Below, piece after piece: positions 28,435 to 36,533 of a stretch of 64,000 nt of DNA. Numbering within the stretch: position 1 is the stretch's first letter; the number at the start of each line of letters is the position of its first letter. The translations under genes were made by a program, and so were the position numbers. Below the pieces are notes generated by a model. The model had not been told where the DNA came from. It saw nothing but the letters and a program-made list of their open reading frames with translations, and did not search any database. Location: assembly GCA_963845485.1 (NCBI GenBank), contig CAWJSI010000014.1, forward strand, positions 248,001-312,000, written 5' to 3'. Source of the DNA: Bog-756 sp963845485. GTDB lineage: Bacteria; Actinomycetota; Acidimicrobiia; Acidimicrobiales; RAAP-2.

Positions 28435-29418
28435 GTGGTCTATCTCCTCGCCCTCCTCGCCGCGGTGTCCAACGCCCTCACCAGCCTGCTCCAGCGCATG
28501 GGGGTGGAGGATGCACCCGAGAACTCCACGCTCAAATTGAGCCTGCTGACCCACGCCCTCAAGCGTGGTGTCTGGCTGCTGGGCTTCGCCTTCATGGTGG
28601 CGTCGTTCGTCATGCAGGCTGTGGCCCTGCACCTCGGAAATCTGAGCGTCGTCCAGCCGATCCTGACCACCGAGCTGCTCTTCCTCGTCCTCTTGTTGGC
28701 CACGTGGTTCCGGTTCCGGATCGGGCTTCGGGAGTGGCTCGGCTGCCTGGCTGCCGCCGGTGGTCTGGCCGGCTTCCTCGTCTTCGCCCAGCCCGGAGGG
28801 GGCAACCTCTCCCCGTCCAACCTCGGCTGGGCCATCGCCGGCTCCATCTGCGGTGGGGTGGTGGTGCTGGCGGTCGTGCTCGCCCTCCGCGGGCCCCGCT
28901 GGTGGCGGGCGGCCATGTTCGGTGCCGCTGGCGCCGTCGGCTTCGCCTTCACCGCCGCCCTCGTGAAGCGGGTGGGCGACTACGTCACGACCGACTGGAC
29001 CCAGATGTTCTCGCACTGGCAGACGTACGCCCTGGCCCTGTGCGGCGTGGGCTCGGTCTTCTTGGCCCAGAACGCCTTCCACGCCGGTCCCATCGCCGCC
29101 TCCCAGACCGCACTGGTCCTGGTCGACCCACTGGCCAGCATGGCCATCGGGATCGGGCTGTTCGGGGACAACCTGCGCACGGCCGGGGCCTACGGACCCC
29201 TGGAGGCGCTCTCCCTCCTCATCATGTTCGCCGGAGCCGCCTTCGTCGCCCAGTCGCCCCTCATCTCGGGCGTGAAGGGCGACGACCAGCAGTACACCGA
29301 GATGCTGTCGCTGCGATCCCGTTCGCGGCGGTTGGTCGAGGCGGTCCAGGACACGCTGCCCCCAGACGTCTACGACCACCTGCCTCCCGACGTGATCCAA
29401 CACCTGCCCTCCGAGTAG
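28435..29418 (+). CDS. DMT-superfamily (EamA-like) transporter with an unusual C-terminal repeat
   Basis: A 327-residue integral membrane protein with about nine or ten helices in two EamA-like halves, starting LLALLAAVSNALTSLLQRMG. The last ~45 residues are cytosolic and charged and end in a short tandem repeat, DVYDHLPPDVIQHLP. Members export metabolites or sit in related SMR/DMT families; the substrate is unknown. GTG 28435 lies 9 nt after the VOC stop. Confidence 0.8.
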   Translation: MVYLLALLAAVSNALTSLLQRMGVEDAPENSTLKLSLLTHALKRGVWLLGFAFMVASFVMQAVALHLGNLSVVQPILTTELLFLVLLLATWFRFRIGLREWLGCLAAAGGLAGFLVFAQPGGGNLSPSNLGWAIAGSICGGVVVLAVVLALRGPRWWRAAMFGAAGAVGFAFTAALVKRVGDYVTTDWTQMFSHWQTYALALCGVGSVFLAQNAFHAGPIAASQTALVLVDPLASMAIGIGLFGDNLRTAGAYGPLEALSLLIMFAGAAFVAQSPLISGVKGDDQQYTEMLSLRSRSRRLVEAVQDTLPPDVYDHLPPDVIQHLPSE

Positions 29419-29484
29419 TCGATCGCGGGGATTGCCCCGAAAAAGCCCTGGTCAGATCGGTGGAGCCTCAAAATGTTGCGAAAC

Positions 29485-29495
29485 GTTCACTTTCG
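29485..29495. promoter_or_regulatory. PHO-box-like element
   Basis: GTTCACTTTCG matches the 11-nt actinobacterial PhoP direct-repeat unit at 10 of 11 positions, 64 nt before a phospholipase C/acid phosphatase gene. Only one good unit is present; a second unit in register is not clear. Confidence 0.35.
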
Positions 29496-29558
29496 TACAA
29501 CGCTCCGGTAACCGAAGGGCGCGCAACCGTGGCGTCCGTGTGAGTCCGGGGGGACCCA

Positions 29559-31142
29559 GTGGAACACCAACATGGCGACAATCCGGGCTCATCCCCGTTC
29601 GACCGGCGGAAGTTTCTCGGGGGCATGTTGGCGGTGGGGGCGGGGGCCCTGGCCTCTGGCTACGCCTCGTCACCCACCATCGCCGCAGCCGCCACCACGC
29701 GACCGGCCGGCTCGGACCTCGGGGCCGTCGAGCACGTCGTCTTCCTCATGATGGAGAACCGGTCGTTCGACCACTACTTCGGTTCCTACAAAGGAGTGCG
29801 GGGTTTCGATGACCACAAAGGGGCTCACTTGGGCGCTTTCGCCCAACCGTACGCCGCCAACACCACCGCCCACCCCGTGGGTAAGCAACTCCCGTTCCAC
29901 CTCGACACCTCCACCGGACTCGGCGAGTGCACTTACGACCTCAGCCACAGCTGGCTCCCCCAGCACCTGTCCCGGAACAACGGGACGATGGACAGCTTCG
30001 TCGCCACCCACACCTCGCCCCAGTACGAGGGTCCCCAGTACGGCGTGCAGACCATGGGGTACCACACCCGCGCCGACATCCCCTATCACTACGCACTGGC
30101 CGACCACTTCACGCTGTGCGACGCCTACCACTGCTCGATCATGGGACCGACCCATCCCAACCGGCTTATGGCCCTGTCGGGGACCATCGACCCCGACGGC
30201 AAGCACGGTGGACCGGTACTGATCACCAACGGACAGCCCGACGCCAAGTTCAGCGTCAACTGGACCACGGTGCCCGAGCTGTTGGAGGACAAGGGCGTGT
30301 CGTGGAAGACCTACACGCCCCCCGGTGACCTCTACCGGATCGACAGCTCCAACGTGTTCTTGGTCTCCGACGCCATCCTCCCCTACTTCTCGCAGTACTC
30401 GGACCCGACCTCCGCCCTCTACCAGAAGGCCTTCATCCCGACCTTCCCCGACGACTTCACCCACGATGTCCGGACGGGCACGCTACCCAGCGTGTCGTGG
30501 CTCATCCCGCCGCTGGGCTACGACGAGCACCCACCGGCCCCGCCCAGTCTCGGGGCCTGGTACATCGACCAGGTCCTCAAGACCCTCACCTCCAACCCCA
30601 AGGTGTGGTCGAAGACGGTCCTGTTCGTCATGTACGACGAGAACGACGGCTTCTTCGACCATGTACCCCCGCCGGTGGCCCCACCGGGGACTCCGGGCGA
30701 GTACGTCACGGTCAACCCCCTCCCGGCCACGGCCCAGGGTGTGGCCGGGCCCATGGGCCTCGGATTCCGGGTCCCGATGCTCGTCGTGTCACCGTTCAGC
30801 CGTGGGGGCTATGTCTCCTCGCAGACCTTCGACCACACCTCCCAGATCCGGTTCCTCGAGGAGCGGTTCGGCATCCACGCCTCGGAGATCTCCTCCTGGC
30901 GGCGCAAGACGGTGGGCGACCTCACCGCCACCCTGCGGATGGGTTCGCACGACGCCGCCGTCCCGACGCTTCCGTCGACGTCGAAGGACACCACCGCCAC
31001 CGTGGAGGCACTGGGCTGCAGTGCCGGCGACCTGATCGAGCTCGACACGTCGCCGACTCCCTATCCGCTGCCCACCACACAGACCATGCCCACCCAGGAG
31101 AAGGGCACGGTCAAGCGCCTCACCGGGAAGACCACCGCCTGA
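29559..31142 (+). CDS. Tat-exported phospholipase C/acid phosphatase (alkaline phosphatase superfamily)
   Basis: A 527-residue exported phosphoesterase of the bacterial PLC/AcpA family. The N-terminus has a twin-arginine signal (FDRRKFLGGML, 15-25) followed by a hydrophobic stretch. Family blocks are HVVFLMMENRSFDHYFGS, containing the metal-ligand Glu-Asn of this family, the MGPTHPNRLMALSG region, and later VMYDENDGFFDHVPPP. It hydrolyses phospholipids or phosphomonoesters outside the membrane. GTG 29559 follows GGGGGGACCCA, an SD-like sequence. A PHO-box-like element upstream fits phosphate control. Confidence 0.9.
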   Translation: MEHQHGDNPGSSPFDRRKFLGGMLAVGAGALASGYASSPTIAAAATTRPAGSDLGAVEHVVFLMMENRSFDHYFGSYKGVRGFDDHKGAHLGAFAQPYAANTTAHPVGKQLPFHLDTSTGLGECTYDLSHSWLPQHLSRNNGTMDSFVATHTSPQYEGPQYGVQTMGYHTRADIPYHYALADHFTLCDAYHCSIMGPTHPNRLMALSGTIDPDGKHGGPVLITNGQPDAKFSVNWTTVPELLEDKGVSWKTYTPPGDLYRIDSSNVFLVSDAILPYFSQYSDPTSALYQKAFIPTFPDDFTHDVRTGTLPSVSWLIPPLGYDEHPPAPPSLGAWYIDQVLKTLTSNPKVWSKTVLFVMYDENDGFFDHVPPPVAPPGTPGEYVTVNPLPATAQGVAGPMGLGFRVPMLVVSPFSRGGYVSSQTFDHTSQIRFLEERFGIHASEISSWRRKTVGDLTATLRMGSHDAAVPTLPSTSKDTTATVEALGCSAGDLIELDTSPTPYPLPTTQTMPTQEKGTVKRLTGKTTA

Positions 31143-31203
31143 CCCTCCGGGCCACGACGGAACCTCACGGCGGGCACGGGCAGACAGGGACGGCCCCCTG
31201 TGC

Positions 31204-33033
31204 TCACTCCACCAGGAAGCCGCCGGACTGGTGCTGCCACAGCCGGCCGTAGAGACCGGTGGCACCCTCGTCGAGCAGCTCACGGTGGGACCCCTCTTGG
31301 ACGATGGCCCCGCGGTCGAACACCACGATGCGGTCCATGTGGGCGATCGTCGAGAGCCGGTGGGCGATGACCAGGGCCGTCGAGTCCTCCATGAGCCGCC
31401 ACAGCGCCTCTTGGACCAGATGCTCCGATTCGGAGTCCAGTGCCGAAGTGGCTTCGTCCAGCACGAGGATCCGGGCCCGCTTGGCCATGGCCTGGGCGAT
31501 GGCCACCCGCTGGCGTTGGCCACCCGAGAGCTTGAGGCCGCGTTCGCCCACCATGGTGTCGTAACCGTCGGGCAGGGCGTAGACGAACTCCTCGACGTGG
31601 GCCGCCCGTCCGACCTCATGCACGAGGTCGTAGTCGATCGCTGGTTCGGTGCGGCCGTCGGTGGTCGGCCCACGCTCGATCCCGTAACAGATGTTCTCGG
31701 CGATGGTCCGGTGCAGGAGCTGGGGATCCTGGGGTACGTAGCTGATCTGCCGGCGGAGTGAGGCGAGGGTGACGTCTCTGATGTCCTGGCCGTCGATCCG
31801 GATCCCACCGCCATCGACATCCATGAGGCGGAGCAGCAACTTGGACAAGGTGGATTTCCCCGAGCCGGACGGACCGACGAGGGCCACGTGCTCCCCGGGC
31901 CGGACCGTGAGGGTCAGGTCGCTGAACAACGGTGCCCCGGACCGGTAGCCGAAGCCGACCCCGTCGAAGGCCACCGTCCCGCCGTTCACATGCAGGCACT
32001 CGGCCCCTTCCCGGTCGGTGATCTCGACCTGCTCGGCGGCGATGGCGGTGAACTTCGCCGTGCGGCCGAGCGACCGGGCCAGCGAGCGGAGGTGCTCGAA
32101 GGACTGCTGGAGACTCATGGCCACCTGGGCCGAGTAGTAGAGGATGAGATAGAGGGCGGCCGTGGAGGCCCAGTGGTGGACGGCCATGGTGGTGCCGGCG
32201 ACCAGGGCCAGCAGGGTGCCGATGACGATGGAGGTCTCCAACTCCAACTGGGTGCGCATGAAGATGGACCTGGCCCGGAGGTCGGCGTCGACCGACCGCT
32301 CCATCAGCGCCTCCACCCGCCTGCGTTCATAGGGCTCGGTGGCCGCCGTGCGGACCGTCATCAGGTTGGTGACGGTGTCGGCCACCACGCCACTGGCCCT
32401 CGAGTGGTCGTCCTCGAAGGCCTGGGACGCTTTGCGCACCAGCTGGAGCCGCCGTTGGATCACGTAGACGAACCCACCCACCATCACGAGCAGAGCCAGG
32501 GCGGCAGGCCAGGCCACGACGGCCAGCACACCGATGGCCGAGAGGACCACCACCACGACGGGGAGGAGGCCCCACGAGGCGACGTCGATCATCTCGGCGA
32601 ATGCCCACGAGAAGTTGCCCAGGGAGGAGATGACCTCACCGGCCGGATGGTCCATGTGCCAGCGGTAGCTCAAGCGCAGCAGGTGGGCATAACCGTTGTT
32701 GATCCCCGAGGCGAACGAGCGCAGGCAGGCACCCCACTCCAACCAGCCGGCCACGCGCCAGCAGGCCATGGCCACCAGTCCGGCGATCCCGTAGGCCAGC
32801 AAGAGGGGGCCGAACGAGGACCACTCGCCGGCTCCGGGGTGGTGGGAGAGCCCCGCCACCCGTTCGAGGATGGACGCGAAGATGAGCGGGCAGACGACGT
32901 CGGCCACCACGACCGCGGCCACCATGACCACCCAGGAGGTGATCAGCTGACGTCGGTTGCCGTCGACCTGCTTCCAGCAGTAGGCGATGGTGTCCTTGGC
33001 CGATGCCGAGGGGAATTCAGATAGTTCAGCCAC
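31204..33033 (-). CDS. ABCB-type ABC exporter (fused membrane and ATPase domains)
   Basis: A 609-residue half-transporter. The N-terminal ~320 residues hold six membrane helices; the C-terminal nucleotide-binding domain contains Walker A GPSGSGKST, signature LSGGQRQR and Walker B ILVLDEATSALD. No peptidase C39 domain is fused. It likely exports lipids, peptides or drugs as a homodimer. GTG 33033 follows a GAAGGA ribosome-binding site. A 55-codon ORF lies immediately upstream on the same strand. Confidence 0.9.
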   Translation of the reverse strand: MAELSEFPSASAKDTIAYCWKQVDGNRRQLITSWVVMVAAVVVADVVCPLIFASILERVAGLSHHPGAGEWSSFGPLLLAYGIAGLVAMACWRVAGWLEWGACLRSFASGINNGYAHLLRLSYRWHMDHPAGEVISSLGNFSWAFAEMIDVASWGLLPVVVVVLSAIGVLAVVAWPAALALLVMVGGFVYVIQRRLQLVRKASQAFEDDHSRASGVVADTVTNLMTVRTAATEPYERRRVEALMERSVDADLRARSIFMRTQLELETSIVIGTLLALVAGTTMAVHHWASTAALYLILYYSAQVAMSLQQSFEHLRSLARSLGRTAKFTAIAAEQVEITDREGAECLHVNGGTVAFDGVGFGYRSGAPLFSDLTLTVRPGEHVALVGPSGSGKSTLSKLLLRLMDVDGGGIRIDGQDIRDVTLASLRRQISYVPQDPQLLHRTIAENICYGIERGPTTDGRTEPAIDYDLVHEVGRAAHVEEFVYALPDGYDTMVGERGLKLSGGQRQRVAIAQAMAKRARILVLDEATSALDSESEHLVQEALWRLMEDSTALVIAHRLSTIAHMDRIVVFDRGAIVQEGSHRELLDEGATGLYGRLWQHQSGGFLVE

Positions 33034-33150
33034 GGTGGCTTCCTTCAGGTGAGGGGTGTCCCGGCCAGGCGGCTACGCGATGGGTAGCCCGAGAGGGGCG
33101 GGACGAGGGTTGGAGCGGTGCCGGCGGAGGGCGTCAGGGCGCCCGGCGGG

Positions 33151-33318
33151 TCAGCGGGTGGGGGCGGAGATCCGGCGCCGCTTGAGGGCGACGAACCGGC
33201 CGCTGGGCGCCGACGGTCGCCGGAGGACCCGGGCGCCGGTGCCGCACACGATGGTGTCGGACGGCACGACCTGAGCACCGGAGGTCATGGTCACTCCTGT
33301 GTCAGTCGATGCCATCAT
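33151..33318 (-). CDS. small basic peptide ORF upstream of the ABC exporter
   Basis: A 55-codon ORF with a GAAGGTGG ribosome-binding site before ATG 33318; a second in-frame ATG (33288) also has its own AGGAG site. The peptide has a neutral N-terminal half and a basic C-terminal half (FVALKRRRISAPTR), with one Cys. It is 118 nt upstream of the ABC exporter on the same strand. I do not recognise it. A secreted or modified peptide handled by the exporter is possible, but no modifying enzyme lies nearby. Confidence 0.4.
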   Translation of the reverse strand: MMASTDTGVTMTSGAQVVPSDTIVCGTGARVLRRPSAPSGRFVALKRRRISAPTR

Positions 33319-33569
33319 CGGTCCACCTTCGTTCGCTTCCTGCAAGGGGAATGCAGGACCAGAGAATGCTACCAAGGAGGCGGCCCACGCGACAGGGTGT
33401 AATGCGCGACCCTCCCTGAGCAGCAGTAACTTGTCCCGGCAAGCCACCTGCAGGGGTCGCCTTGGCGTCATTAGCCGGCGGGTTGGAAGTGGCGACGGAT
33501 GGCGGCACTGACCAAGGGTGCCCGCCACGCCATGTCGGGAACGGCCGACGCCGAGACGAGGAGACCATC

Positions 33570-34373
33570 GTGGATTTAGGACTAGCCGGAGCGCACGCCG
33601 TAGTCACCGGAGGGTCGAAGGGAATGGGACGGGCCATTGCCGAGCGCCTGGCCTCCGAGGGGGCTGCGGTGGCTGTGTTGGCCCGGGGGCGAGAGGCCGT
33701 CGACGAGACGGTGGCGTCCCTGCACGCCCTCGGGAGTGACGCCTCACTCGGGCTCAGCATGGACGCCACCGATCCGGCCGAGGTCGTGGCCGCCTTCGCC
33801 GAGCTGGACCGGCACTGGGGATCGATCAACGTGCTGGTGAACACCCTGGGCCCCGGTGCCGGCCGCTTCGAGGACCTGGACGACGAGGCCTGGGATGCCG
33901 CCTTCAACCTCGGGCTGATGGCCGCCGTGCGCTGTGTCCGTCAGGGACTCCCCCTGCTCCGGAAGGCGGAGTGGGCCCGGATCGTTAACGTCTCGGCACA
34001 CTCGACCCAGCGCCAGAGCCCCATACTGCCGGCCTACACCGCGTCGAAGTCCGCGCTCACCAGCCTCTCGAAGAACCTGTCCAAGTCGCTGGCCCCCGAA
34101 GGCATCCTGGTCAACACGGTGAGCCCGGGGTCGATCGTGACGGCCAGTTTCAGCGAGGGGCTGGCGGAGATCTTCGCGGAGGCCGGACTCGACGCCACCG
34201 ATCCCTACGACGTCATGCGGTGGATCGACGAGAACTTCCACCAGCCCGCCGATCTCGGTCGGGCCGGCCTCCCCGACGAGGTGGCCTCGATCACCGTCTA
34301 CCTGGCGTCGCGGACGAACGGGTACGTGACCGGAGCCAACGTGAACGTGGACGGTGGCTCCGACTTTGTCTGA
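33570..34373 (+). CDS. SDR-family oxidoreductase
   Basis: A 267-residue SDR of the 3-oxoacyl-ACP reductase-like type. The cofactor motif GGSKGMG is at about residue 13-19, the NNAG position reads NTLG, and the catalytic segment is YTASKSALTSL. The ending GYVTGANVNVDGGSDFV is typical. GTG 33570 follows GAGGAG, 6 nt away; the frame remains open 5' but has no better start. It converges with the alpha/beta hydrolase. Confidence 0.86.
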   Translation: MDLGLAGAHAVVTGGSKGMGRAIAERLASEGAAVAVLARGREAVDETVASLHALGSDASLGLSMDATDPAEVVAAFAELDRHWGSINVLVNTLGPGAGRFEDLDDEAWDAAFNLGLMAAVRCVRQGLPLLRKAEWARIVNVSAHSTQRQSPILPAYTASKSALTSLSKNLSKSLAPEGILVNTVSPGSIVTASFSEGLAEIFAEAGLDATDPYDVMRWIDENFHQPADLGRAGLPDEVASITVYLASRTNGYVTGANVNVDGGSDFV

Positions 34374-34422
34374 GGCCGCCACGGGCCCGTGAGCCCTGTA
34401 GTGGCGGTGGGCGGCGGTTGGT

Positions 34423-35175
34423 TCAGTCCGCAGTGAGGCCGGCGGCGACCGCCTGGCCGGTCCAGCGGTTGTTGAGGTACGGCTCCGGGTCGTGGACCCG
34501 ATGGCCGTTGTCCACCTTGTACTCGGTCACCTGGCCTTCGAACCGCCCACACGGGGTGGTGCGGCCGGCGGGATCGTGGGGATCGACGATGTTGGTCCAT
34601 CGCTGCACTGAACCGGGCCAGGGGCTGACTCCCTTGGTCGGGCACGGGTCGAGCCGGTCCCGGATGATGTCGCCGGCCAGCGGGCATCCGATCGTCACAT
34701 AGTCGGTCACCGCCCATTCGGGGTGGGCGCAGAGGGCCTCGTAGGACACCACCGTTCCGAGCGAGTGGGCGACGACGACCCGGGTGTCCGGGGTGATGGC
34801 CGCTTCGACCCGCGCCCGGGCCATGGCCCGCAACGAGGGCTCCTGGAGATAGGCGGCGGCCTGGGCCAAGAGACGGTCGAAGTGGTTCTCGGTCAGCGCC
34901 TTGGTGAGTTCGGCCAGGTCCACGTGGGGATCCAGTCGCTGGACCAGGTCTTCGACGGTGGCCATGGCGGCGGCTTTGTCCACGGCGGGCTCGTAGCCCT
35001 CTTCGGGGTCCCGGCGGAACAGATCGCCATAGAAGGCCACCGTGACGTCGTGCTCGTCGACAGCCACCCCGTGCCAGGCCAGGCCGTCGGCCAGGGCCGG
35101 GAACCAGCGGGACTTGATGGAAGACGGTCCCCAGAGGTCGTTTCCTGCTCCGTGCACCATCACGATCCGGGACAT
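34423..35175 (-). CDS. alpha/beta hydrolase-fold protein
   Basis: A 250-residue alpha/beta hydrolase. MVHGAGND near the N-terminus is the oxyanion region and VVVAHSLGTVVSYEAL is the nucleophile elbow (Ser in HSLG). The late VDNGHRVHDPEPYL supplies the catalytic His. Substrate unknown. ATG 35175 follows GGAAGAG; six codons of open frame lie upstream. It is an isolated gene on the minus strand. Confidence 0.8.
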   Translation of the reverse strand: MSRIVMVHGAGNDLWGPSSIKSRWFPALADGLAWHGVAVDEHDVTVAFYGDLFRRDPEEGYEPAVDKAAAMATVEDLVQRLDPHVDLAELTKALTENHFDRLLAQAAAYLQEPSLRAMARARVEAAITPDTRVVVAHSLGTVVSYEALCAHPEWAVTDYVTIGCPLAGDIIRDRLDPCPTKGVSPWPGSVQRWTNIVDPHDPAGRTTPCGRFEGQVTEYKVDNGHRVHDPEPYLNNRWTGQAVAAGLTAD

Positions 35176-35385
35176 CGGTGCACTCTTCCACAACGAGAGG
35201 GGCGGCGTCGGATCGGCGCACGCTGAGGCGGACGGCTCGATTTAGGCCAATTAGCTGGTTATATCGGGAATAATGATCAGAAGAATCTGTTTAAGCTGTT
35301 TGACAGATATCAATGAGGGCAGGGACACTGGAGAGGCAGAAGGAAGCGGCCACGGGGTCGCACCAGACGGGAAAGAAGAAGCACG
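35176..35385. other. AT-richer intergenic region
   Basis: 210 nt with noticeably lower GC than the surroundings, especially 35243-35315. Several -10-like hexamers occur, and TTGACA at 35300-35305 is a good -35 but has no convincing -10 at 17 nt. It probably holds divergent promoters. Confidence 0.35.
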
Positions 35386-35805
35386 ATGTACGACGAGACC
35401 AACATCCCCACCACCATCTATGTGTCGAAGGTCATCGAGTACACGGACGCGGACTGGAAGCAGGTCCGCTTCCCGCTCGAGATCGACACCCGCGAGGCCA
35501 GTCTCACCGTCTCGCATCTCAAGCAGCTCACCCAAGGCATCGCCGGAACCCCCGACGAGGCCCGGAAGGCCACCCTCCGCTTCGGCCGCCTGGGCACGCC
35601 GCTCGGGGTGGTCGTTGAATGCACCCGGTGGAGCGAGAACTCCGTCGAGATCGGCATCCGCCCTCCCCGTCACCTGCCGTTCTGGGTCTCAGCCGACCGC
35701 TACGTGAGGGCCGCCTACGCCGTCCTCGATCGTCTGGCCCGTACGTTGGCCGCGCAGTCCGGCGAGTCGTTCACCGATCTCGACGAGTTGCAGAAGATCG
35801 CCTGA
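35386..35805 (+). CDS. hypothetical protein
   Basis: A 139-residue soluble protein without a domain I recognise. An N-terminal strand/helix region (TTIYVSKVIEYTDADWKQVRFPLEIDTREASL) is followed by a central beta segment (LGVVVECTRWSENSVEIGIRPP) and a C-terminal helix (VRAAYAVLDRLARTLAAQSG). ATG 35386 has a purine-rich AAGAAGAAG upstream. It may be regulated from the AT-rich promoter region just before it. Confidence 0.55.
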   Translation: MYDETNIPTTIYVSKVIEYTDADWKQVRFPLEIDTREASLTVSHLKQLTQGIAGTPDEARKATLRFGRLGTPLGVVVECTRWSENSVEIGIRPPRHLPFWVSADRYVRAAYAVLDRLARTLAAQSGESFTDLDELQKIA

Positions 35806-35845
35806 GCGACGGTCCGACAACGGTCGGGCCGGCCCCCGACGTTCG

Positions 35846-36256
35846 TCAGCCAGCCTTCCGGTGCCAGCGGGACCGGCCGTGGTGGCCCTTGCGGCCCGAG
35901 ACCGCTTCCTCCGGCTCCTCGGCGCCAGTCGGTGAGGCCAGTTCACTGCTGCAGGTCGAACAGAGGCGAACTCCCTCCACCATCCGGGTAACCCGGATCG
36001 AGCCGCAGCGACCGCACTTGCGGCCGACGTAGACCTGGGCGATCGATCCTGTCTGGAGGGAGGTCAGCCGGGACAAGCGCTCTTGGACCTCGTCGGGGAT
36101 GACGAACGTCCCCGACTCGGTCTGACGGACCAGGTCCCAGGCCAAGAGCTCGTGGAGCAACGGAGCCAGCCGGTCCAGGCGCCGGGCCGAATCGGCCGCT
36201 GAGGGGACGGCGACCGGTTCTGGATCCGCGGGTGGCACATCGAACTGGGTGGTCAT
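35846..36256 (-). CDS. small protein with a zinc-ribbon module
   Basis: A 136-residue protein. Residues about 18-75 are helical (LDRLAPLLHELLAWDLVRQ...). Then comes a four-cysteine ribbon, KCGRCGSIRVTRMVEGVRLCSTC, with C-x2-C and C-x2-C spaced by about 15 residues. The C-terminus is basic (GRKGHHGRSRWHRKAG). A nucleic-acid or protein-binding role is plausible; no family name is certain. ATG 36256 follows AGGAGGG. It diverges from the FUSC-type transporter gene. Confidence 0.6.
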   Translation of the reverse strand: MTTQFDVPPADPEPVAVPSAADSARRLDRLAPLLHELLAWDLVRQTESGTFVIPDEVQERLSRLTSLQTGSIAQVYVGRKCGRCGSIRVTRMVEGVRLCSTCSSELASPTGAEEPEEAVSGRKGHHGRSRWHRKAG

Positions 36257-36533
36257 CGGGCCCTCCTGTCTGTCGCTCGCCAGCCCCGTCTCCCGCCAAC
36301 GACTTCGTTCGACACGAGGACTGTCCACACCGCCTCGCAGGCCTCCGTCGCAGGACCGGAGCGCCATCAAGAGACGGTCACTCCGATCGTGCCCTATCTC
36401 CGGCCCCATGTACAGAGCAAGAAGCACTTCTTTTTCCGCCGATCCCGGCATTGGCCCGATTGCCGGCCCAGGGAGCGCCCCGATGGACGCTCCGTTCTCG
36501 TGGCCTCCGGTCCGGCCGGTACGGTAGGCCGCG

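Noticed and set aside
36419..36432. AAGAAG-CA-CTTCTT palindrome followed by T residues
   Set aside because: It lies between divergent genes with no 3' gene end there, and the stem is only 6 bp with a 2-nt loop.
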